The position numbers were made by a program, and so were the translations under genes. Shown piece after piece: positions 8,603 to 16,488 of a DNA stretch of 64,000 nucleotides. The notes beneath the pieces were generated by a model that searched no databases, was not told the DNA's origin, and saw only the letters and a program-made list of their open reading frames with translations. The stretch comes from Gemmatimonadales bacterium (GTDB lineage: Bacteria; Gemmatimonadota; Gemmatimonadetes; Palauibacterales; Palauibacteraceae): the NCBI GenBank assembly GCA_009840115.1, contig VXOJ01000036.1, positions 62,001 to 126,000 on the forward strand, given 5' to 3'. Numbering within the stretch: position 1 is the first letter of the stretch; the number at the start of each line of letters is the position of its first letter.

Positions 8603-9235
8603 CTAATCTACAGGGTTTCCGGGCATTCCGCGACTTTTCAGACGCCACTCCACGCCTGCGGGGCCGGCGTTGACGATCGGGGTGTCGCCGGCGCGGGAGC
8701 GGACGCCCCACGAGCCGTGGATGTGGCCGCAGACGACGAGGCGGGGGCGGGTGCGTTCGATGGTCTCGAGGACGGTTGTGCTGCCCATGTGGCGACCCGA
8801 CGCGTCGGCGTCGGCGTGGCCGAGCGGGGGGGAGTGGGATACGAGCACGGCGCCCTCCGGGCACGGCGCGAGGAGGTTGCGCGCCTCGTCTTCCGTGAAG
8901 TCGTAGCTCCAGGAGCCGAACGGGGTCACCGGTACGCCGCCGCCGAGTCCGAAGAAGGGCACGCCGCCGATGTCGACGCCCTCTCCGTGCAGGACGTGAG
9001 CCGCCGGCCAGTCGCGGCACGCCGCGGAGAGTTCCTCGGCGGACTCGCCGTTTCCCGGTACGAGGACGGTGGGGGTTTCGATCGCGGCCAGGACCTCGAT
9101 GATCGTGTCCAGGCCGCGCCGCTTCACCGCGAAGTCGCCCGCCCCGACGACCGCGTCGAAGCCGGCGGCCCGCCCGACGATCGACGCGGCGGCCGCGAGA
9201 TCGGTATGGAGATCGCTGAACAGCAGCAGACGCAT
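8603..9235 (-). CDS. Calcineurin-like metallophosphoesterase
   Basis: A 210-residue single-domain phosphoesterase. The dimetal motifs are in order: SDLHTD (D8, H10), GAGDF (D34), the GNGE motif (the usual GNHE with Asn-Gly in place of Asn-His), SHSPP, and GHIHGS. This is the small YfcE/MJ0936-like group, with phosphodiesterase activity on uncertain substrates. The GNHE to GNGE change removes the histidine that normally assists catalysis, which is worth noting. It is divergent from the saccharopine-dehydrogenase-like gene across 26 bp. Confidence 0.85.
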   Translation of the reverse strand: MRLLLFSDLHTDLAAAASIVGRAAGFDAVVGAGDFAVKRRGLDTIIEVLAAIETPTVLVPGNGESAEELSAACRDWPAAHVLHGEGVDIGGVPFFGLGGGVPVTPFGSWSYDFTEDEARNLLAPCPEGAVLVSHSPPLGHADADASGRHMGSTTVLETIERTRPRLVVCGHIHGSWGVRSRAGDTPIVNAGPAGVEWRLKSRGMPGNPVD

Positions 9236-9261
9236 GGCGAGTCGCTCCGTAGGTTGGGGAC

Positions 9262-10341
9262 ATGCGTGAACCGAAACTGCTCATCTACGGCGCCACGGGA
9301 TATACCGGGCGGCTCGCGGTGGCCGAGGCGGTGCGGTCCGGGCTGCGGCCCGTCGCCGCCGGCCGGGACCCGGAGAAGCTCGCCGCGCTGGCGTCGCCCG
9401 GGGCCGCGGCGCACGGACTGGAGACGCGCGCCTTCGGACTGGACGACCCGGCCGCGCTTGCCGGCGCGCTGGAGGACGTTTCGGTCGTCCTTCATTGCGC
9501 GGGACCGTTCTCGCGCACGGCCCTCCCGATGTACGACGCCTGCCTGAAGACGGGCGCGCACTATCTCGACATCACCGGGGAGGTCGATGTGTTCGAAGCG
9601 CTGGCCGCGCGCGGGTCGGAGGCCGCCGCGGCCGGCATCATGGTCCTGCCGGGCGTGGGGTTCGACGTCGTCCCGAGCGACTGCCTGATCGCGGACCTCG
9701 CCGCGCGGCACCCGGGCGGGCGCACCCTGCGGCTGGGCCTCGCGGCCCGGAGCGGCGCCTCCCGCGGCACGATGCGCACGGTCGCCCAGGCGATCGGGCA
9801 GTTCCGGATCCGGCGCGACGGAGCGATCGCGACCGTGCGGCCCGGCCAACTGCGTCACGCGTTCGAGTTCGGACCCCCGCCGGACGCCGCGCTCGTCGGG
9901 GTGCTGGGAGACGTGACGACGGCCTTCCATTCCACGGGAATACCGAACATCGAGACATACCTGCAGGCGACCCGGAGCTTCACGCGCCTCACGCGGATCC
10001 TGCGTGGCTTCGGTCCGCTTCTGGCCGCGCGGACGGGACAGGCTCTGCTGAACCGTCTGCTCGACCGCGGGCCGGAGGGGCCGACCGAGTCGGCGCGCCG
10101 GACGGCGCACGCGATCCTGGTCGCGGAGATCGAAGACGCGGAGGGGAGGCGGGCGGTGGCGCGCGTGCGGACGCCGGACCCCTACGGCTTCACCGCGACG
10201 GTGGCCGTCGCCATCGCGGCACGCGCGCTCGCCGGGGACGTCAAGGCGGGCTATCAGACCCCGGCTTCCGCGTACGGCGCGGACCTGCTGCGGGAGTTCG
10301 ATGGAGTGACGTGGGAAGTGCTCGGCGATGAGCGGGGCTAG
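9262..10341 (+). CDS. Saccharopine-dehydrogenase-like NAD(P)-binding protein
   Basis: A 359-residue protein with an N-terminal Rossmann fold (YGATGYTG, residues 9-16) of the saccharopine dehydrogenase/trans-acting enoyl reductase family. The family block HCAGPFS and the HYLDITGE motif are present. Family members act as oxidoreductases or as partners of polyketide/lipid enzymes; the actual substrate is unknown. TAGGTT ends 6 bases before the ATG, which would fit a leaderless transcript. Its stop overlaps the convergent glycosyltransferase stop through a shared CTAG. Confidence 0.8.
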   Translation: MREPKLLIYGATGYTGRLAVAEAVRSGLRPVAAGRDPEKLAALASPGAAAHGLETRAFGLDDPAALAGALEDVSVVLHCAGPFSRTALPMYDACLKTGAHYLDITGEVDVFEALAARGSEAAAAGIMVLPGVGFDVVPSDCLIADLAARHPGGRTLRLGLAARSGASRGTMRTVAQAIGQFRIRRDGAIATVRPGQLRHAFEFGPPPDAALVGVLGDVTTAFHSTGIPNIETYLQATRSFTRLTRILRGFGPLLAARTGQALLNRLLDRGPEGPTESARRTAHAILVAEIEDAEGRRAVARVRTPDPYGFTATVAVAIAARALAGDVKAGYQTPASAYGADLLREFDGVTWEVLGDERG

Positions 10342-11384
10342 GCCACGGCCCGGTAATCCTCGATCTCCGAAAAACCCAGACCGTCCAGCGCCTCGCGGAT
10401 CTCGCGGCGCGCGCCGGGCGTTCCCACCGCGAGGAGCATGTACGGGCGGGCGGGCGCGGCGAACGCCGGGAGATCCTCCGGGCGGAGGACGACGGCGCCG
10501 TGGATGTTCTGCCCGATCTTGCGCGGGTCCAGGTCCACGAACGCCTCCACCGGGCGGGCGCGCGTCGCGGAGTCGGCCTGTTCGAGCCAGCCGCGCGCGA
10601 AGGCCTTGCCGACCTTGCCGGCGCCCCAGATCACGAGCGGACGGCCCGCCGGTACGCGCCCGGCCGCGAGGTGCGCGATCTTAAGACGCCGGAACGCCTC
10701 GGGGCTGTAGCGGTCCGACCGCTCCGACAGCCGGTGCGGGCCCAGGCGCCACTCGTGGAGCACCCGCGGCACGTTCGTCATGCGGCAGCCCGCCGCGGAC
10801 AGCCGCAGGATGAGATCGTAGTCCTCCGGTCCCCCGGCGTCGCGATAGCCGCCGGCCGCCTCGAAGGCGTCGCGCCACACCATCAGCGTGGGGTGGGCGA
10901 TCGGACACTCGACGAACAGGTCCCGCTCGACCGCGGCGGGCTCGGTGAGCCCGTTGATCCAGCGCTCGTAGCGGAGGTAGCCCGAGCCGGGCCGGGGGCG
11001 CGGGAAGTAGCGGACGCCCGTGCCGCACGCGGCGATATCCGGGCGCCGGGCGAGGAGGCGAAGTTGCGCGGCCAGCCGGGCGGGACGCGCGATGTCGTCG
11101 GCGTCCATGCGGGCGAGGAGCGGGGACCGCGCCTCGCCCGACAGCCGGCGCAGCGCCGCGACGATCCCGGTACCGTCGCGATCGACGAGACGGACGCGGG
11201 GGTCGCGGCCCGCCCACGCCCGGAGCATCGGCCCGGTGCCGTCTCTCGAACCGTCATCGAGCGCGAGCACCTCGAAGCGCGGCTCTGACTGGGCGGCGAG
11301 GCTCTCGATGCACGCGCCCAGGAAGGGTTCGGCGTCCCGGCACGGCAAAAGGATGGAGACGCGCGGCCCGCCCGCTCCGGTCAC
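10338..11384 (-). CDS. Family 2 glycosyltransferase fused to a C-terminal nucleotide-binding domain
   Basis: A 348-residue protein. Residues about 8-230 are a GT-A glycosyltransferase of family 2: SILLPCRDAEPFL, LDDGSRDGTG, and the metal-binding MDADD (93-97), with GGPEDYDLILRL as the acceptor-side motif. Residues about 248-348 form a second domain that begins VIWGAGKVGK (glycine loop G254-G259) and looks like a Rossmann or PglD-type nucleotide-binding module. The acceptor is unknown; a surface polysaccharide is likely. The GTG start overlaps the uvrA stop (GTGA at 11381-11384), and its own stop shares CTAG with the convergent gene. Confidence 0.85.
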   Translation of the reverse strand: MTGAGGPRVSILLPCRDAEPFLGACIESLAAQSEPRFEVLALDDGSRDGTGPMLRAWAGRDPRVRLVDRDGTGIVAALRRLSGEARSPLLARMDADDIARPARLAAQLRLLARRPDIAACGTGVRYFPRPRPGSGYLRYERWINGLTEPAAVERDLFVECPIAHPTLMVWRDAFEAAGGYRDAGGPEDYDLILRLSAAGCRMTNVPRVLHEWRLGPHRLSERSDRYSPEAFRRLKIAHLAAGRVPAGRPLVIWGAGKVGKAFARGWLEQADSATRARPVEAFVDLDPRKIGQNIHGAVVLRPEDLPAFAAPARPYMLLAVGTPGARREIREALDGLGFSEIEDYRAVA

Positions 11385-14305
11385 GCTGACTCCGCTCCGG
11401 CAACGGCCGCATCGAGTCCGAGCCGCTGCGCCCGCGCGCGGAGGAAGGCCCCGGTGAGCGAGGCCTCGGACTCCGCGATCGTGGCGGGCGGCCCCGCCGC
11501 CACGATGCGGCCGCCGTCCTCCGCGGCCCCCGGCCCCATGTCGATGACCCAGTCGGCCTCCGCGACCACGTCGAGGTTGTGTTCGACGACGACGACGGCG
11601 TGCCCCTCCTTCACGAGTTCGCGCAGCACCGCGACGAGCGTGCCGACTTCCGCCACGCCGAGGCCCACCGTGGGTTCGTCGAGGATGTACAGCCTGCGCC
11701 CCGCGCCTCCCCGGCGCGCGAGTTCCCGGGCGATCTTGAGGCGCTGCGCTTCCCCTCCGGAGAGCGTCGTGGCCGGCTGGCCGAGCCGAAGGTATCCCAG
11801 ACCCACGCGTTGCAGTTGCCACAGCCGGGCGCCGAGGCGGTCGTGCCGGATGAAGAAGCGGATCGCCTCGTCCACGGTCATGTCGAGGGCGTCGCGGATC
11901 GAGCGCCCGCGGATCCCGATCTCCAGCACCTCCGGACGGTAGCGCGACCCCCCGCACGCCTCGCAGGGCACGGAGACGTCGGCCAGGAAGACCATCTCCA
12001 CCGTCTCCTCGCCCGCACCCTTGCATTGCTCGCAGCGCCCGCCCGGGCGGTTGAAGGAGAAATACCCCGCTTCGTATCCGCGGGAGCGCGCTTCCGGGAG
12101 CGCGGCGTATGCGTTCCTCAGCGCCGTGAAGGCTCCGATGTAGGTCGCGGGATTCGAGCGCGGGGTGCGGCCGATCGGCCGCTGGTCGACGAGCACGACA
12201 TCCTCCAGGAGTTCCGCGCCTTCGAGCCGGTCCCAGGCGCCGGCGGGCTCGCCCAAGTGTGGTTTGGCGGAGGACCGGTCCGTGATCTCCCGCTCGAGGG
12301 CGTGGTACAGCACCCCCCGGATGAGCGTCGACTTTCCGGAGCCGGAGACGCCGGTGACGAGCGTGAGCGCCCCCAGCGGAATCGCCACATCCACGTCCCG
12401 CACGTTGTGCAGGCGGGCGCCGCGCAGGACGAGCCGGGGACCGTCAGGCTGCCGTGCACCGGCCTGCCGTGCGCCTCCCTGCCGTGCACGGCCCTGTCCG
12501 GCGGCGGCCGCCCGCCGCGCAAGGGCCTGTCCCGTCCCCGTCTCCGCCGCGAGGAGGTCGTCCCAGCCGCCCTCGAACACGATCTCGCCGCCCTGCTCCC
12601 CGGCCCGGGGCCCCAGTTCCACGATGCGGTCGGCCCGCTCCAGCACCGCGGGCTCGTGCTCGACGACGAGGACGGTGTTCCCGCGGCCCGCGAGCCGCTC
12701 GAGGACGCCGGTGAAGGCGTCGATGTCGTGCGGGTGAAGGCCGATCGTCGGTTCGTCGAGGACGTAGAGCGTGCCCACCAGCCGGCTCCCGAGACAGCTG
12801 GCGAGGCGGATCCTCTGCATCTCCCCTCCGGAAAGGGATCGGGCCTGCCGGTCCAGCGTCAGGTACCCGAGCCCGACTTCCGTGAGAAACGAAGTCCGGT
12901 GCTCGAGTTCGCGGAGGATCGTCGACGCCACGTGACGCTGAAAGGGGGTGAGGTCGAGGCCTTCCGCGAGCCAGGCGGAGAGCTCCTTCACCGTCCAGCG
13001 GGCGGCCTCGGCGATGTGCCGCCCCCCGACACGGACGTTCAGCGCCTTCGGCTTCAGGCGGTAGCCTTCGCAGCCGGAACACCGCTCGGGAAGCTGATAC
13101 TGGCGCAGGAAGACGCGGATGTACGCCTTGTACCGCTTTTTCTCCTTCGAGCGGAGGAAGGGGATCACGCCCCGGAAGCGCTCCTCGGCGTACGTCCCTC
13201 CGTTCAACAGGACGTCGCGGCCCTCCTCGGGAAGCACCTCCCACGGGAGGGTCGTGTCGAGCCCGGAGGCGGCGGCGAACTGTCTCAGGCGCGAACGCTC
13301 GCGCCGGTAGCGGGGCTTCGACCACGGATCGAGGGCTCCCTCTTCCAGTGAACGGCCCGGGTCGGGAACGATGAGTTGGGGGGAGTACTCGAGCACCGCG
13401 CCGAATCCCGTGCAGGTGTCGCACGCTCCGGCGGGGCTGTTGAAGCTGAACAACTGCGGAGTGGGCCGCGGAAACGCGGCTCCGCAGGCTCCGCAGCGAT
13501 GGGCTTCCTCGAAGTCGCGGCGTTCGGGGGTCGAGGCGCCGGGGGGCCAGACGAGCGCGACGGCGGCGCCCCTTCCCTCGGCGAAGGCGGCCGCGAGCGA
13601 ATCCGCGATCCGTTCCCGGTCCTCCGCCCGGGACCCGACCCGGTCCACGACCACGAGCGCCTCCCGCGCCTGCGTCAACGCGCGCGTGGCGTCCCCTCCT
13701 CCCTCTTCTTCTTCTCCTTCTTCTCCCTCCAGATCGATGTCCGGCAGGTAGAGTTCGCGGTCGTCGGCGAGGAGGCGGACGTACCCCCGCGCCCTGAGAT
13801 TCTGCACCACCATCGCGCCGTCCGCGCGCGCCTCGGGGGGGACGGGGAAGGCGATGGCGAGCCGCGCGTCGGGACCGGCATCGAGGAGCGCATCGGTGGC
13901 CGACGTCACGGTGTCCGGCACGACCACACGCCCGCACTCCGGACACACGGTCGTCCCCACGCGCGCCCAGAGCAGTCTCAGGTAGTCGTAGACCTCCGTG
14001 ATCGTGCCGACCGTGGAGCGGCTCGACTGCACCCGGTTGCTCTGGTCGATGGCGACGGAGGGGCTCACGCCCTCGACGAGATCGACGGCGGGCTTCGGCA
14101 TCCGCTCGAGGAACTGCTTGGCGTAGGTGGACAGCGACTCGATGTACCGCCGCTGCCCCTCGGCGTAGATCGTGTCGAAGGCGAGGCTGGATTTCCCCGA
14201 GCCGGAAGGCCCCGTGAGGACGGTGAGGGCCCCGCGCTCGATGTCGATGTCGACGCCCTTGAGGTTGTGCTGCCGGGCGCCCCGGACCCGGATCCGCTCG
14301 CTCAT
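11381..14305 (-). CDS. uvrA: Excinuclease UvrA (divergent, with linker repeats)
   Basis: A 974-residue UvrA, the damage-sensing ATPase of nucleotide excision repair. Two ABC modules are present: Walker A TGPSGSGKSS near residue 31 and GVSGSGKST in the second half; signatures LSGGEMQRI and LSGGEAQRL; Walker B DEPTIGLHPHD and DEPTVGLGVAE. Zinc modules CGACGAAF with CDTC, and CEQC with CEAC, are intact. It differs from E. coli-type UvrA in the KKRYKAYIRVFL segment, the GLHPHD and GLGVAE D-loops, an acidic insert (EEGEEEEGGG) and a repeat-bearing linker between the halves. It could therefore be a UvrA paralogue rather than the main enzyme. The start MSERIRV is preferred over an ATG 12 codons upstream. 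Confidence 0.93.
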   Translation of the reverse strand: MSERIRVRGARQHNLKGVDIDIERGALTVLTGPSGSGKSSLAFDTIYAEGQRRYIESLSTYAKQFLERMPKPAVDLVEGVSPSVAIDQSNRVQSSRSTVGTITEVYDYLRLLWARVGTTVCPECGRVVVPDTVTSATDALLDAGPDARLAIAFPVPPEARADGAMVVQNLRARGYVRLLADDRELYLPDIDLEGEEGEEEEGGGDATRALTQAREALVVVDRVGSRAEDRERIADSLAAAFAEGRGAAVALVWPPGASTPERRDFEEAHRCGACGAAFPRPTPQLFSFNSPAGACDTCTGFGAVLEYSPQLIVPDPGRSLEEGALDPWSKPRYRRERSRLRQFAAASGLDTTLPWEVLPEEGRDVLLNGGTYAEERFRGVIPFLRSKEKKRYKAYIRVFLRQYQLPERCSGCEGYRLKPKALNVRVGGRHIAEAARWTVKELSAWLAEGLDLTPFQRHVASTILRELEHRTSFLTEVGLGYLTLDRQARSLSGGEMQRIRLASCLGSRLVGTLYVLDEPTIGLHPHDIDAFTGVLERLAGRGNTVLVVEHEPAVLERADRIVELGPRAGEQGGEIVFEGGWDDLLAAETGTGQALARRAAAAGQGRARQGGARQAGARQPDGPRLVLRGARLHNVRDVDVAIPLGALTLVTGVSGSGKSTLIRGVLYHALEREITDRSSAKPHLGEPAGAWDRLEGAELLEDVVLVDQRPIGRTPRSNPATYIGAFTALRNAYAALPEARSRGYEAGYFSFNRPGGRCEQCKGAGEETVEMVFLADVSVPCEACGGSRYRPEVLEIGIRGRSIRDALDMTVDEAIRFFIRHDRLGARLWQLQRVGLGYLRLGQPATTLSGGEAQRLKIARELARRGGAGRRLYILDEPTVGLGVAEVGTLVAVLRELVKEGHAVVVVEHNLDVVAEADWVIDMGPGAAEDGGRIVAAGPPATIAESEASLTGAFLRARAQRLGLDAAVAGAESA
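12449..12493 (-). repeat. 3 x 15-bp tandem repeat in the UvrA interdomain linker
   Basis: Three head-to-tail copies beginning CTGCCGTGC (12449-12463, 12464-12478, 12479-12493), with a fourth decayed copy after them. On the coding strand they give the pentapeptides GRARQ, GGARQ and AGARQ, a basic flexible linker between the two ABC halves. Confidence 0.8.
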
Positions 14306-14346
14306 GGAAGCATGATGGCCGGCGGCGACGGGGCGCGCCAACCTGA

Positions 14347-14375
14347 TTGGACCGGGGGCGGCGACTTCGTACTAT
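14347..14375 (+). promoter_or_regulatory. Candidate promoter of the ABC exporter gene, probably leaderless
   Basis: TTGGAC (14347-14352), a 17-bp spacer and TACTAT (14370-14375) lie just before the ATG at 14381. The -10 ends only 5 bases before the ATG, so the transcript would begin at or beside the start codon. No Shine-Dalgarno is present there, which agrees with a leaderless mRNA. Confidence 0.5.
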
Positions 14376-14380
14376 GGGGC

Positions 14381-16273
14381 ATGCAAGCGCCGGACGGTCC
14401 CCTCCAGGAAGAAGAAGCGCTCGGGAAGGCGTACGACGCCCGTCTCATGAAGCGTCTGCTCGGGTACCTGAGACCGTACCGGGGCAGAGTCGCGCTCGCG
14501 GTGCTGATGCTCGTGGCCGCCTCGGGCCTCGCCCTTGTCGGCCCCTGGCTGACCATGGAGGTCATCGACCACGCGATTCCGGACGGCGATTTCGGCGCCA
14601 TCCGCACCCTTGCGATCATCTTCTTCGTCTCGCTCCTCCTCTCCGGACTGCTGGAATACGCGCGCACGATCCTGACCACGTGGATCGGGCAGAACGTGAT
14701 GCTCGACCTGCGGCAGGAGATCTTCCGGCACCTGCAGCGCCTGCGGCTCGCGTACTTCGACCGCAACCCGGTCGGACGCCTGATGACGCGGATCACGAGC
14801 GACGTCGAGGTCCTGAACGAGATGTTCACCTCCGGGGTCGTAACGATCTTCGGGGACGTGTTCACGGTCGCCTTCATCATGATCGCCATGCTCGTCATGG
14901 ACTGGCGGCTCGCCCTCGTGACGTTCGCGGTCCTCCCGCTCGTGTTCGTGGCCGCCTGGCTCTTTCGGAAGAAGGTGCGCGAGGCGTACCGCGACATCAG
15001 GATCCGGCTCGCGCGCATCAATGCCTTCCTGCAGGAGCGGATCACGGGGGTGCGCGTGGTGCAGCTGTTCCGGCAGGAGCGGGCGGCGACGCGCTGGTTC
15101 GGCGAGATCAACGATGACCACCTCGAGGCCCACCTGCGCTCGATCACCTACTACGCGCTCTTCTTTCCCGTCGTCGAGGTGCTCGCGTCCGTCGCGCTCG
15201 CGCTGATCATCTGGTACGGAGGCAACCAGGCCCTCCAGGGGACGCTCACGATCGGCGTCATCGCGGCCTTCCTGCAGTACGCGAGACGGTTCTTCCGCCC
15301 GATCCAGGACCTGTCCGAGAAGTACAACATCCTGCAGGGAGCGATGGCGAGTTCGGAGCGAATCTTCCGGCTCCTGGACGAGGCGCCGGGGATCGAGGAT
15401 CCGAAGGACCCGACGGAGCTTCCGGCGCGCGTGAAGGGCCGTATCGAGTTCGAGGACGTGTGGTTCCGGTACCTGTCGCCGGAGGAGGATGCGGCGGGGG
15501 TCACGACGCCCGCCCTGGCGCACGCGGCGGCCTGGGAAGGGGCGGAGGGGCGGCTCGACGAGGACGCGCCGGACGACGGCTGGGTGCTGCGCGGCATCAG
15601 CTTCACGGCGGAGCCGGGACAGCGGCTCGCGGTCGTCGGAGCGACCGGCGCGGGCAAGACGACGCTGTTCAGCCTTCTCATGCGCTTCTACGAGCCGCAG
15701 CGCGGACGCATCACGCTGGATGGGGTCGACATCCGGGACCTCCGGCTCGCCGACCTACGCAACCGGATGGGCCTCGTGCTGCAGGACGTCTATCTCTTCT
15801 CGGGCTCCGCCGCGAACAACATCGCGCTCGACCGGGAGGCGGTGGGGCGGGACGAGATCCGCGAGGCGGCCCGTCAGGTGGGGGTCGATCGTCACCTCGC
15901 GCGGCTGCCGAAAAAGTACGACGAACCGCTGAGCGAGCGGGGCGGGAACCTGTCGGTCGGCGAGCGCCAACTGGTTTCCTTCGCCCGCGCCCTCGCGGGG
16001 GACCCGCCCATCCTGCTCCTGGACGAGGCGACGAGTTCGGTGGACTCGGAGATCGAGGCGGAGATCCAGGCGGCGCTGGAACGCCTGATGGAGGGGCGGA
16101 CGAGCCTCGTCATCGCGCACCGGCTTTCCACCATCCAGGGGGCGGATCGCATCCTCGTGCTCCACCACGGACGCATCCGCGAATCCGGCACGCACGACAC
16201 GCTGCTCGAGAGCGGCGGCCTCTACGCGCAACTCCACCGCCTCCAGTTCCAGAAGCCGACGGCCGCCGCATGA
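14381..16273 (+). CDS. ABC exporter, permease fused to ATPase (MsbA/lipid-exporter type)
   Basis: A 630-residue half-transporter that should work as a homodimer in the inner membrane. A six-helix permease spans about residues 20-330. The ATPase domain follows with Walker A GATGAGKTT, Q-loop LQDVYLFSG, signature NLSVGERQ and Walker B LLLDEATSSVD, then the H-loop in IAHRLST. An insert of about 35 residues rich in Asp, Glu and Ala sits at the start of the ATPase domain, between its first strands, and is not usual. Substrate is unknown; lipid A or lipid export is plausible given waaA nearby. It is coupled to the next small membrane gene by an ATGA overlap. Confidence 0.9.
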   Translation: MQAPDGPLQEEEALGKAYDARLMKRLLGYLRPYRGRVALAVLMLVAASGLALVGPWLTMEVIDHAIPDGDFGAIRTLAIIFFVSLLLSGLLEYARTILTTWIGQNVMLDLRQEIFRHLQRLRLAYFDRNPVGRLMTRITSDVEVLNEMFTSGVVTIFGDVFTVAFIMIAMLVMDWRLALVTFAVLPLVFVAAWLFRKKVREAYRDIRIRLARINAFLQERITGVRVVQLFRQERAATRWFGEINDDHLEAHLRSITYYALFFPVVEVLASVALALIIWYGGNQALQGTLTIGVIAAFLQYARRFFRPIQDLSEKYNILQGAMASSERIFRLLDEAPGIEDPKDPTELPARVKGRIEFEDVWFRYLSPEEDAAGVTTPALAHAAAWEGAEGRLDEDAPDDGWVLRGISFTAEPGQRLAVVGATGAGKTTLFSLLMRFYEPQRGRITLDGVDIRDLRLADLRNRMGLVLQDVYLFSGSAANNIALDREAVGRDEIREAARQVGVDRHLARLPKKYDEPLSERGGNLSVGERQLVSFARALAGDPPILLLDEATSSVDSEIEAEIQAALERLMEGRTSLVIAHRLSTIQGADRILVLHHGRIRESGTHDTLLESGGLYAQLHRLQFQKPTAAA

Positions 16274-16488
16274 ACGCCGCGCTGGACTGGGCGGCGGCGC
16301 TGGACCCGCGCCTCGTGCTCCTGGCCCTTCTCGTGGCCCTCAACCTCTGGGCGACGGGCATCACCGCGCTTTCCAGGGCGCCGAGGCGAGAAAAGGTGCT
16401 GTGGGTCGCTGTGATCTTCCTCTGCCCCATCGTCGGCAGCGTGCTCTGGTTCGTGTTCGGCCCGAAGCTCTGGGCGGAGAGGCGCTAA
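16270..16488 (+). CDS. Small two-helix membrane protein, PLD-nuclease N-terminal (PLDc_N) type
   Basis: A 72-residue protein with two hydrophobic helices separated by a basic turn (RAPRREK). The second helix carries the PLDc_N-like pattern FLCPIVGSVLWFVFG. Such proteins are common and have no defined activity. The ATG overlaps the ABC exporter stop (ATGA), so it may be a partner or stability factor for the exporter (inference). Its stop overlaps the waaA stop on the other strand (CTAA). Confidence 0.75.
   Translation: MNAALDWAAALDPRLVLLALLVALNLWATGITALSRAPRREKVLWVAVIFLCPIVGSVLWFVFGPKLWAERR

Noticed and set aside
13376-14380. An N-terminal extension of the ABC exporter frame reaching back through uvrA
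   Set aside because: It is the antisense of uvrA, has no ABC or membrane features, and a promoter and ATG lie at 14347-14381.
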